Shown here piece by piece: positions 34,431 to 44,353 of a DNA stretch of 64,000 nt. Position 1 is the first letter of the stretch. Each line of letters begins with the position of its first letter. The stretch is from Planococcus citri. Lineage: Eukaryota; Arthropoda; Insecta; Hemiptera; Pseudococcidae. The stretch is from NCBI RefSeq assembly GCF_950023065.1, contig NC_088677.1, positions 79,447,469 through 79,511,468 on the forward strand, read 5' to 3'. The position numbers and the translations under genes were made by a program. Under the pieces are notes generated by a model. That model did not search any database, had not been told where the DNA came from, and worked only from the letters and a program-made list of their open reading frames with translations.

Positions 34431-34960
34431 CACTGCATCAAAATGCATGTAAAGAGAACATTGACACAATTAATTAACCACATAATAAATCAAAATATAT
34501 TCTCAATGAGATATAACATTGAATAAACACAATACAACATATTTATGAGAGAGTGAGCAAAATACCTGAAGTCTCTAGATACAAAATAGAACAAAGTAAG
34601 TCACACATACTTATCCATTAGGTAAGTACATCCCTTGGGTTTATGTGGGTGGGCGAGTAGACTGTGTGTACTGTATGTATACCTACATTCTTAACACTTT
34701 TCTCTGAGGCAGTGACTATCCTTCAACTGAAAAATGAATTTAAAATTGATAAAATATTACAAAAAAAAAAACAGAACATGATGTAAATAATTTTTAAAAA
34801 AATGAGAAATAGAAATACATATTTACAAAATGAAAAAATATGCATTAGAAAATGCATAGCAGCATGGAAATAAAGAACATCAACAAAACATGTATGAAGA
34901 AATGAAAAAAAGTCGTAGCAGTCTGCCGCTACGTAAGAGCCAAATTTTTGTGCCAGAAAC
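34431..34960. other. No gene; empty-site region
   Basis: 34846-34885 matches the two sides of the LTR insertion at 20684/24936 without the element. Otherwise AT-rich and uninformative. Confidence 0.5.
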
Positions 34961-35685
34961 ATTGAGGTCTCTTGAACTACTCGCACCCTCGCTTCGCTCC
35001 TGTGCTTCGCCTGTATTGGGGGGGGGATGTTGTCCCCCCTACACCCCCCTTGGGCTTCGCCCAATTACCTCCTACTGATGTCTTTTTCTCGTGTTCTGCG
35101 CTTCGCTTGAACTACTCGCACCTTCGCTTCGCTCATGTGCTTCACCTGTGTTTGGGGAGACTTCGTATCCCCTGCAGCCCCTTGGGCTTTGCCCAATTAC
35201 GTCCTACAAACATCTTATTTTCATGTTCTGCGTTTCTCTTGAGCTACTCGCACCCTCGCTTCGCTCCTGTGCTTCGCCTACCTTTGGGGGGACATTGTCC
35301 CCCCTACACCCCCATGGGCTTCGCCCAAATTACTCCTTCCGCAATTTCTTTCTTATGTTAGCGGGGGGAATCTGTCCCCCCTGCACCCCCCTTGGGCTTC
35401 GCCCAACTCCCTCCTTCCGCTATTTCCTTCCTATATTCGTGGGGGGACTCCGTCCCCCCTGCACCCCCCTCGGGCTTCGCCCAACTCTCTTCTTCCTCCT
35501 TCAAAAAATGTGGTAACAAACTTGTCTTGACCCTTGCACCCCCCTTGGGCTTCGCCCAACTCCCTCCTTCCGCTATTTCCTTCCTATATTCGTGGGGGAC
35601 TCCGTCCCCCTGCACCCCCCTCGGGCTTCGCCCAACTCTCTTCTTCCTCCTTCAAAAAATGTGGTAACAAACCTGTCTTGACCCT
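34961..35685. repeat. G+C-rich array of GGGCTTCGCCC hairpins
   Basis: Seven copies of ttgGGCTTCGCCCaa (near 35048, 35184 as a variant, 35325, 35394, 35470, 35546, 35623), each preceded by a C-run and often by a self-complementary 'gggggactccgtccccc'. The hairpin has a TTCG loop, which is very stable in RNA. Around 35386-35683 two units of about 152 bp are almost identical. Open frames through it are by-products of the repeat and are not called. Confidence 0.8.
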
Positions 35686-36750
35686 GAAACAGGTCAAATG
35701 GGGATGGAAGGTTGAAACTGGCAAAAGGCACTTCGGGTACACCCTCCAACTGTACTGTGAAAATCTGAGCCCTCTAGGTCAATTTGGAGGGGCTATAGGC
35801 TTTCCTAAACGTCAAAAAAACACGTTTGACCCTAGAAATAGGTCAAATAAGGTTGGAAGGTTGAAACCTGCAAAAGGCACTTTCGATACATCCCCCCAAT
35901 GTACTGTGAAAATTTGGACCCTCTAGGTCAATTTGGAGGGACTGTAGGTTTGGCTAAATGTCAAAATTTTCAAAGAACATGTAAAATTGATGAAAAAATC
36001 CACGTTTTTGACCCTGGAGAGGGGTCAAATGGGGTTGGAAGGTTGAAACCTGCAAAAGGTACTTCGGGTACACCCTCCCAATATACTGTGAAAATTTGGA
36101 CCCTCTAGGTCAATTTGGAGGGGCTGTAGGTCTGGCTAAACGTCAAAAAACACGCAAAAATCCACGTTTTTGACCCTGGAGAGGGGTAAAATGGGGTTGG
36201 AAGGTTGAAACCTTCAAAAGGCACTTCGGGTACACCCTCCCAATGTACTGTGAAAATTTGGACCCTCTAGGTTAATTTGGAGGGGCTGTAGGCTTGGCTA
36301 AATATCAAAATTTTCAAAAAACACGTAAAATCAATGAAAAAATCCACTTTTTTGACCTTGGAGAGGGGTCAAATGGGGTTGGAAGGTTGAAACCTGCAAA
36401 AGGCACTTCGGGTACACCCTCCCAATGTACTGTGAAAGTTTGGACCCTCTAGGTCAATTTGGAGGGGCTGTAGGTCTGGCTAAACGTAAAAAAACACGCA
36501 AAAATCCACTTTTTTGACCTTGGAGAGGGGTCAAATGGGGTTGGTAGGTTGAATCCTGCAAAAAGCATTCAAGGGGCATCCTTTTATTGTATGCTGAAAA
36601 TTTGGACCCCCTAGCTCAATTTTAGGGGTGAGGGGGTCAAAAATAGGGGTAAAATGTGGTTTTTCCCAACTAAAATGGAGTGGGGATGACCTAGGAAGCT
36701 GAAATTTGGATATGTGGATCACAATGGAGGTACTGACCTATGGTATGATT
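35686..36750. repeat. Minisatellite, six units of 150-182 bp
   Basis: Units share 'ggttggaaggttgaaacctg', 'acttcgggtacaccctccca' and 'ggaccctctaggtcaatttg'. Starts of the shared phrase lie near 35709, 35859, 36041, 36201, 36384 and 36546. The last unit is most diverged, and unit length varies with the presence of an A-rich stretch. Confidence 0.85.
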
Positions 36751-37224
36751 TTGGACCTTTTTCGTTCTTTTGGGGCCTTTTTATGCCTCTCCAAAAAAAT
36801 GACCTTTCTGTAATTTTCAACTTTGACCCTTGAAACTTCGGGGGTCAATTCTAGGTCCTAAATAAACCCCATTTCCCAAGTTTGACCTTATTTGATCAAT
36901 CAGAACAGGTTCCAGGTCATAAAATGTAAAAATTCAAGTTTCGGTGAAACTTATATCTATCTATATATATAAAAACTGACACACCGGGAATCGTCTAGTT
37001 TGAGCTCAAAACGTCGAGAACTATCAAAATTTTTGACCCCCGACCTTTTTATCCAAAGTTGGGCCTACCGCAATAGCCATCATTTATCACAAAAATTTGG
37101 CTAAAAATGGCAAAATTTATGAGAACTAAATGACATTTTTTTTTATTTTCTGAAAATTGTAAGTTTTTAATAGTACGAGCTAATGACCTTACAATGTGGC
37201 CAAGATTGTGATAGGTACATAAGT
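36751..37224. other. No gene; satellite tail and unclassified sequence
   Basis: 36751-36950 carries further 'tgacctt' and 'ccccaa' phrases related to the minisatellite. 'atctatctatatatataaaa' at 36956 followed by 'ctgacacacc' resembles some transposon starts, but no other end was found. Confidence 0.4.
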
Positions 37225-37842
37225 ACTTACTAGAGGCCTATTTTAAACGTTTAAACTCCTTTCCCAGTGTTTCCTCCAATTTACAAAAGTAAAGGGTGAG
37301 TGATTTTGAATAACAAAGAAGACTCATCAGTTCAATTCATAAATTATACTTACCATAATTTACTTTCTATAAAACTCAATTAAGTACCTATACTGAAAAT
37401 CACTAAAATCAAATGACATGGAGACACATTACCTTTATATTTTTTTCCGCTTCAGAAAAATGTACATATCTTATGACCAAAATTTTTGCACCAAAATGTA
37501 GCTAATGTTGAGTACTTTGAACTGTTCCATTCATTCTTTTAAAAAATCATTTAGGAGTCAAAAAGTGGGTTGCCAACCAATCAACCATGTGTGTCCAAAC
37601 TATCCCTAAAATTTTGATAGTTTGACAAAAATGACGATTTTAGAATAGATGAATTTTTCAGAGTGAAAATATTATTTTTTAGAAGATAGTTTATAGTCAA
37701 AATGTGCGCAAAGCTTTGGTCCAACAAAGGCTACCATCCGAATTTAATTAATAATAAGAAGTGTACAAACTATACCTAATACTATATTCAGCCAGTGAGA
37801 TATTTTCTTAATGTTAATCACTAAAAAATAAAAATTTCTTAC
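37225..37842 (-). pseudogene. Exon C and flanks, copy 3
   Basis: Exon C at 37521-37433 has intact splice borders (CAG acceptor at 37522-37524; GTAATG donor) but its frame contains a stop (TGA) after 'HKICTFF'. Flanks match copies 1 and 2. Confidence 0.5.
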
Positions 37843-38167
37843 TCCATTTGTGTTTTTCCATTTTGAATACAAGCTTTGTTTAATAGGTAGTTTTGTATAA
37901 TGTACGTCACATTAATCCTCTTATAGAAGGGTTCTGGTTCTAGAGGTATTGGTTTGCTGCACAGACACCAATAAAAGTAGAAAACGGACCAAAAAAATAA
38001 TTTATACAATAAATTCAATAGTTGTGTGAGGTCTTGTGCTGCTGAAGTTTCAGCTCGCCATATGAATTTTAAGAAAAAAATCATGACACTTTTGGCTTCC
38101 AGGACTACTTGATTATTACAGATGCCATGGGCTCCACAATCGTCAAGTTGTTAATTGTGTAGGTATA
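37843..38167 (-). CDS. Exon B, membrane-spanning, best copy
   Basis: Acceptor 'ctttattgcag' and donor GTAAGAAATT bound this exon. The main frame from about 38140 reads a possible EGF-like scrap ('CGAHGICNN'), then 'QDLTQLLNLLYKLFFWSVFY' as a membrane helix with Cys/Trp after it, and 'EPEPFYKRINVTYIIQNYLL' as the tail. The frame is closed by a stop between 38158 and 38145, so the first codons may be read in another frame or be decayed. Together with exon A upstream and exon C downstream it suggests a cysteine-rich single-pass protein; the function is not known. Confidence 0.4.
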
Positions 38168-38478
38168 CTGCAATAAAGCATTACACTAAAGAGAGAGTGT
38201 GACTAAAAGGTATGTTAGAAAATGTCATGAAGGTTTTTATTGAGGATCACCTCTCAGCATCGTGATGAAGGTTTCAATGATGTATAAAATAAGGAGGCTA
38301 TCAGATTTTAAAAATATGGAATATAATTTTAATTTAAATCAATTATCCAGAAACATTTACTAGGACAAGTTTTATTGTTCATGTCCTACTGTTGAAAGAA
38401 ACCATTTACAATGCCACTAATGCCAGCTTATGGATTGAGTCCTCGAATTGCCATCCAGCGTTGCATACATAATACATT
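38168..38478. other. Intron-like sequence between exons A and B
   Basis: The first 140 bases match 8253-8400; the rest is unique. Confidence 0.45.
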
Positions 38479-38860
38479 TCAAGGTTGGTTCAAAGTTTGC
38501 CAATGTTTTCTGGCACAGTGGAAAGCATTATATGTATACAGCAGCCTGGGGTTGCAGTAGATCCCATCTGTTATTGATTCATTAAAATTTGTGAATGTGC
38601 AGGTGGCAAATTCACAGTCACTCGGCATGCACTTTGCCCAATGGCTGTTTTGAGTTCCTAAGTTCTATCAAAGTTTCTTTCATGTTGTGATTTCCATCCA
38701 ATCTTGGTGGAATGGTGAAATCACATTCCTGGATTCCCATGAAAGGGCAATTATATTTATTTATATTTTGCTGTTCCCGTGAATGAAAATCTCACATAAC
38801 CGTGGCTGCTTTTCCAAGATGAATGGAGTTCAACAGAAATCTGTCTACCCAAGATGAGCA
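38479..38860 (-). pseudogene. Exon A, cysteine-rich ectodomain-like, one stop and one frameshift
   Basis: After the acceptor 'atttgtgtttcag', the minus-strand frame reads 'CSSWVDRFLLNSIHLGKAAT', meets a TGA (38794-38792), continues in frame with 'NCPFMGIQECDFTIPPRLDG', then loses frame near 38635 and resumes one base over with 'PSDCEFATCTFTNFNESITD' and 'IYCNPRLLYTYNAFHCARKH' to a stop at 38479. About 120 residues with at least eight cysteines, G+C content above its surroundings. The TGA would be one transition from CGA. This is a recently decayed or misassembled exon of a secreted or membrane protein that I do not recognise. Confidence 0.5.
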
Positions 38861-39335
38861 CTGAAACACAAATGCCAATTGTATGACCTAATATCTAATT
38901 CCTCACAGTTGGTTTTTAAGACTGAAAAAAAACCTAAAGGTTTTCAAAACATACTGAAGCTGTGTTTTATAGAATACACAAATACATGCTGTTGGTTTTT
39001 AGAACTGAAAAAAAATACTTGGGGTTTTCAAAACATACTGAAGTGAAGCAGTGTTTTATGGAACACACTGATACATAATATCTATTTTTTTAACCTCTTT
39101 CTGGTTGATTGTATCAAAGTTTTCACTAACATTTGACTAACATTCATTTTCAATATTTAGTATGAGTTCAAAAGCATCAAAATTGAATGAAAAACATGAT
39201 GTTGGTTTTTATGGAATGAAGAGTTCAGCTCATATATGCCGAGTCGTATTGTTACAGAGTATCTGAACTGATGTACATGAAGGAGAACCCAATGAAAATC
39301 TTTTGCCATTATTAAATTAAAATGTCTGGCAGATA
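38861..39335. repeat. Module M7, copy 3, with an internal tandem duplication
   Basis: 'gttggtttttaagactgaaa' to 'tgtgttttatagaatacac' is duplicated in tandem (38907-38985 and 38990-39075). The rest follows copy 1, including 'atgagttcaaaagcatcaaa'. Confidence 0.65.
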
Positions 39336-39383
39336 TCCCAAGAATCAGTCAATTAGGTATATCCTTAAAAACCTTGAATAGGT

Positions 39384-39665
39384 ATGCCTATAATAAAGTT
39401 GCAGAAAAAGATAATATTTATAGGTAAATATGGAAGAGGAAAACTTGGTAAATTTTCTAATAAAATTCGGATGCATCTCTTGAAAATTTTTAGCCATTCA
39501 AAACGAAATCAAAATTTTTCTGTACAAATTCCCTGTAAAATGAATGATAAAAAGTACCACAGTGAAATGAAATCTTCGAGTTGGAACTTGGAAGTGTACA
39601 AACTTAAACTCATGATAGAAAAGGAAATGAAGAATGGGTATACCTGTACCTCAGAATTTAATTAA
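39384..39665 (+). CDS. Conserved small ORF (module M5), copy 3
   Basis: 93 codons; residues from 'KLGKFSN' on align with 15248-15499, for example 'WNLEVYKLKLMIEKEMKNGY'. An extra 60 bp precedes the shared part, with 'gttgcag' before and a GTAAAT word after, so the true start may be a splice acceptor, not the ATG at 39384. Basic, cytosolic-looking peptide without a known domain. Confidence 0.35.
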   Translation: MPIIKLQKKIIFIGKYGRGKLGKFSNKIRMHLLKIFSHSKRNQNFSVQIPCKMNDKKYHSEMKSSSWNLEVYKLKLMIEKEMKNGYTCTSEFN

Positions 39666-40140
39666 AAACCAATAGAATAAGTAGTAAGAATTTCTTAGTA
39701 CCTCTATTATATCCCTCAAAATTTTGACAAAAGGTTTAAGGATAGAAATTTAATATCCACTAATGCAGTATTGCTCATTCTAAATATGGAAATGAATAGA
39801 CAAGAAAGATTAACAAATCTCAAATATGACTCATAAAGCTAAGGAAAATTTTTATTACTTACTTCTGAACCATTTTCTTTAGCCATGACTAAATGTTTCT
39901 AACTGATTCTTAATTTTGAGTACAGTTACAATATGATTCCACCGAAGTTTAATTACTACTTACAAGTACGATCCGGCATGCTCAGTTGGCATAGTCTAGG
40001 TATTTTGAATTTTAGGCAGGTCATTGATCATTTCACATTCTTTGGGCATGGTCTCATTTGACATCCCCGGTCCCCGCAGACATACATGAATTTACTTTTC
40101 ATGTACCTACCCAGGTACATTATATTTTTCATAAGTTAGA
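39666..40140. repeat. M5 3' flank and M3 tail, copy 3
   Basis: 39740-39970 matches 15560-15790; 39978-40140 matches 16560-16720. The order (M7, M5, flank, M3) is the same as in the other blocks. Confidence 0.65.
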
Positions 40141-40244
40141 TTGTGCCAGTTATACAATGATTCCAGATTTTTTCATTCATTTGCAAATTGCAAGTTCTAC
40201 TCTCACCCTTCTAATAATCTATCATTTCTGATTTTTTTTTTCAG

Positions 40245-40504
40245 AATCTGATGCTTTAAAGAACAGTTTGCCAACTGCTTGATGGAGTCCTACCAGAGGC
40301 AGCTGTGTGATTTACTTTGGTGAGTTATTATTTGTAATATTTTTCCCTCGACAATATCTCACTCATTATCAGACCAATTAGAGCAACATAAGATTTGCCT
40401 ATTATAACGCCTTCGCTTTGCGTTGGTTTTTGAAGAGACTTGAGTGTGAAGTACTGAAGCTAGACAAATTTTTGACAAAAAGGAAGCTCTGGAGTATCGA
40501 TTAG
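40245..40504 (+). pseudogene. Two exon-like pieces with a broken frame
   Basis: 40245-40319 follows a strong acceptor ('gattttttttttcag') and precedes a strong donor (GTGAGT at 40320). Its second half reads 'FANCLMESYQRQLCDLLW'; its first half reads 'SDALK' in another frame, so one base seems to be missing near 40262. About 70 bp further, 40388-40504 is an open stretch 'RFAYYNAFALRWFLKR' to '...LTKRKLWSID' and a stop. Together they look like the last two exons of a lost gene. No family recognised. Confidence 0.35.
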
Positions 40505-41122
40505 GTACCTAATTAGGTACTTCGCTGTCAAGTTTAAAATATTTGTATCATTATTCGGTTTATGTAGGTATGAAGCCATTTATCAGTGAAATGGCAAAAT
40601 ATTTTTTAAAAATTGCCAATCTTTTGAAAATTGAAAACCTTTGTCTATTTGCGATGTTGCAACACATGATTTGTAATCTCACAAGAATGCTTCTCCCCAA
40701 AGTCTGTGCGCTGAGTTTCAATTTTTTAATTAGCAGGTTTTTTCTTCAATTAAAACAAACTTTGGGATGAATAATCACTTCATTTTTGAACCCTTCAACT
40801 CGAAAACAATCAGTTTTAGGATGTTCTAGAATTTCTCAGTTTTAAATTAGGTAGGTACCTACTCCGGAAAGGACAAAAATCAAACACATACACCTGTACT
40901 GATCCTCATTGTAAGCTGTGTGGGCAGGGATTGTTTCAAAAAATCTAGGATATCGGCTCATCCAATTACCTAGTTACATATTTAATTTGTTAAACTGATA
41001 TGTAATCATTGATAACTGCAGATTGACGAATTTCAAAACAAATCGCAGCTAGGATCAATTTAACGAAGAATGCATTCTTTTATTTCATCAGTTCTTTTTT
41101 TAATTTTTTATAAATGCATACC
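40505..41122. other. No gene seen
   Basis: The 75-codon frame at 40543 is hydrophobic (Leu/Phe rich) but has no supporting splice or homology signal. Confidence 0.4.
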
Positions 41123-42369
41123 TATATGAGGAGCTGAGAATCAAAACTCACATTTGCCACCATAAACGATTTTGAGAAAAACGCGAAAAACTGATTTAGT
41201 AGTGTTGCCAGTTGAAAAAACTTATAATACCAAAATGAATCATTAGATAGCGCTACTAGCACACGATTCCGTGTGTTGGCTGATTTTCACCTAGCTCCCT
41301 TCTGCTTTAATATCCTGACAAAGAATGGCAAATGTGAGTTTTGACTCCAAGATTTGCAATCAAATTTTTTTTCACTGTTTTAATTACGATGAAGGTAGAA
41401 GTTCGCAACTGTTTCATTTGTTAAGTGTTTTCAAACAAAATATACACAAATTATTCCTGTTTAAGTTGCATTGAAGGTTATAGAAGTTTGCGATTATTTC
41501 ATAGTGTAGAAAAATTAGCTCAAAAATAGGGTCATAGGGAAAAGTTTGATAACAAGCTGAATTTTGGTACTCGGGGTTTTTTTGATACGCTGAACACGAA
41601 TTTGGAGTGTCCAGGTGAATCCGGTGTACGCTTCCCCTTTTTTTGTGGACCTTAAGCCCCCAAATTTGTTTTTTTTGTGTTTAAGTCCGAAAATATGCAA
41701 TTTTATGCAAAATTTATGTTTTTTGGGTCGCAGAATACGAATTTGACAATATTTTTTTGTAGGGGTGGAGGATGCGGGGGTGAGGGGGGCGATAAATTCA
41801 AAATTTGACTATAATGATGTGTGATATGTTGAAATATATGTTTTTGAGGGTGTAGATCGCGAATTTGACAATATTTTTTTCGTAGGGGTGAATTGTGGGG
41901 GATGAAGGGGGTGAAAACGGTGAAAAATTCAAAATTTGACCATAATGATGTGTGATATGTCAAAATGTATGTTTTTGAAGGTGTAGAAAAGGTGAAGGGT
42001 GGGGGATGGAGAATTTTCTATTGGAGACCCGTCAAAGTCCCTGGAAGAAAAAATTTGTAACATTTAAACAAAATTCACCATGATTTTTCACTAATATAAT
42101 TGACTGTTGTGGTCGCCGGGGCATTCGGAGGCAAAAATGGCAAATGACATCTTGAAATACACTATCTCAAGTATTACTAGCCCCTGATATTTTCCGTGCA
42201 TCTACGTGCAAAAATTTGTTCTATTCCTATTTATGTAGCAGAGTAGGCAAAAAACGGAGTTTTAACGTAAATTAAACCTCTATAATGACTTTATAACAAC
42301 TAAAATCGAGTAAATTGATGAAAATTACTCACTTTCAGTTGAATTTTTCATACTTGGTACATTTCGACG

Positions 42370-42756
42370 TATTACACATCATTATAGTCAAATTTTGAAT
42401 TGTTTACCGTTTTCACCCCCTTCATCCCCCACAATTCACCCCTACGAAAAAAATATTGTCAAATTCGTGATCTACACCCTCAAAAACATACATTTCGACA
42501 TATCACACATCATTATGGTCAAATTTTGAATTTTTCACCCCCTTCATCCCCCACTATTAACCCCTACGAAAAAAATATTGTCAAATTCGTGATCTACAAC
42601 CTCGAAAACATACATTTTGACATATCACACATCATTATGGTCAAATTTTGAATTTTTCACCGTTTTCACCCCCTTCATCCCTCACAATTCACCCCTACGA
42701 AAAAAATATTGTCAAATTCGTGATCTACACTCTCAAAAACATATATTTCGACATAT
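42370..42756. repeat. Tandem units inside the foldback, first group
   Basis: Units of about 115 bp: 'catcattatggtcaaatttt', a 'cacccccttcatcccccac' stretch, 'aaaatattgtcaaattcgtg' and 'aacatacatttcgacatatc'. The group continues at 43430-43800 after the nested insertion. Confidence 0.85.
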
Positions 42757-43429
42757 GAGTACCTTAGAGTCAAACCCAGAATTCTCCAAATTTTTGAAAA
42801 ATGAGGTTACGATCGTTTTGGGTACAGTTAGTCGGTATGCATCGATTGCCATTCTCCGTTTTTACCAATCTGACATAATGACGCAGTCAGCGAGGTCCAA
42901 GTACCGGGTCCGAGTCCAATTCCGAAAAAAGTCCAAAATTTTCAAAAATGAGATTATGGTTGTTTTGGGTACAGTTAGTAGGTACGCATCAATTGCCATT
43001 CTACATTTTACCCCATTCGATGTCATGATGGTGAGGGGGTCCAAAGTCCTGGGTTCGAGTCAAACTTTGAAAAAAATACTTCAAAAAAATTTTTTTTTTT
43101 ATTCCAGTCGACTGTAAACAACCTTGAGATACTTTCAACAGACTTGAATCTAGAATTATCCCTCATTTTATTATGCATTTTCGTGTATTTTCGATATTTT
43201 TTACAGACTTGGAGTCAAAACCAGAATTCTCCAAAATGGTATCGTGAATTACTGCCATGGAAAGACTTGAAAAAAATTTTTTTTTTCGTCAATTCGATTG
43301 TTACCCAAAGCACTATTTATAGACGAGATTAGAAACCTGCTACTACTGATACCAACCTTCTAGCAGTTTTTTGTGTTTTTCTCAAAATGACGAAAAGTGG
43401 AGAATTCTGGGTTTGACTCTAAGGTACTC
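42757..43429. mobile_element. Nested 673-bp TIR element with 4-bp TSD
   Basis: Perfect 32-bp inverted ends beginning GAGTACCTTAGAGTCAAACC, flanked by ATAT (42753-42756; 43430-43433). The neighbouring tandem units show the same site without insertion ('cgacatatcacac'). The interior holds two 130-bp direct repeats, each with a D-arm-like 'agttagtcggta' and a B-box-like 'gggtccgagtcc' / 'gggttcgagtc'. Confidence 0.9.
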
Positions 43430-44353
43430 ATATCACACATCATTATGGTCAAATTTTGAATTTTTCACCGTTTTCACCCCCTTCATCCCTCACAATTCAC
43501 CCCTACGAAAAAAATATTGTCAAATTCGTGATCTACACCCTCAAAAACATACATTTCGACATATCACACATCATTATGGTCAAATTTTGAATTTTTCACC
43601 CCCTTCATCCCCCACTATCAACCCTTACGAAAAAAATATTGTCAAATTCGTGATCTACAACCACGAAAACATACATTTCGACATATCACACATCATTATA
43701 GTCAAATTTTGAATTTCTCGCCCCTCTCACCCCCTCACCCCCCACCCCAACAAAAAATATATTGTCAAATTCGTATTCTGCGACCCAAAAAACATAAGGG
43801 ATGATACCATTGTACCATTTTTTTAGGGTTCATTGTATGTTTTTGAATTACGCCCGTTTTGAGGGTGCTCACAGTCCACTGTGCACCCCTACTTTGAGTG
43901 ACCATAGGTCCACCCCCTTTGGGGTGGGAAACTTCGCTGACTCTTCATTCGACGTGGAATAGTAAAACGAAATCGATGAGAAGCATTTTGCATAAAATTG
44001 CATATTTTCGGACTTGAACGCAAAAAAAAACAAATTTGGGGGCTTAAGGTCCACAAAAAAAGGGGGAAGCGTACACCGGATTCACCTGGACACCCCAAAT
44101 TCGTGTTCAGCGTATCAAAAAAACCCCGTGTACCAAAATTCAGCTTGTTATCAAACTTTTCCCTATGGAATTTTGCAAACAAAACTAAGTTTTGATTCTA
44201 ACCCTTGGTTTTGAAAGTGAATTTCACACCAAAATGACTTTGATCCAAAAAAACCGAATATGTCACATCATAGAGTGTAAAACGGTATATCCAAATCTGC
44301 CATAAAACGGTATTTTTTTTTGGCAAATGTGAGTTTTGATTCTCAGCTCCTCA

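Larger units (their letters stand above)
41127..44353. mobile_element. Foldback element, about 3.2 kb, with TATA flanks
   Basis: Left end TGAGGAGCTGAGAATCAAAA is mirrored at 44334-44353, and TATA lies on both sides. Long inner arms also mirror each other: 41519-41990 pairs with 43660-44180 (including 'ggtccacaaaaaaag' and the ATTCGTG motif). Between them are about seven tandem 100-120-bp units. A third copy of the terminal word, 'ggcaaatgtgagttttga', is at 41329. There is no transposase ORF; open frames inside are repeat by-products. Confidence 0.8.

Noticed and set aside
34972..36108. Several long open frames (up to 141 codons) in the hairpin array and minisatellite
   Set aside because: They translate the repeats in different frames on both strands and have no independent coding signal.
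36956..37000. Helitron start
   Set aside because: The tctatctatatatataaaa start is suggestive, but no CTRR end with a hairpin or Rep/helicase sequence was found.
42400..43712. Open frames of 83-166 codons in the 41-44 kb foldback
   Set aside because: They are translations of the tandem units and TIRs; the same peptide repeats with every unit and appears on both strands in mirror position.
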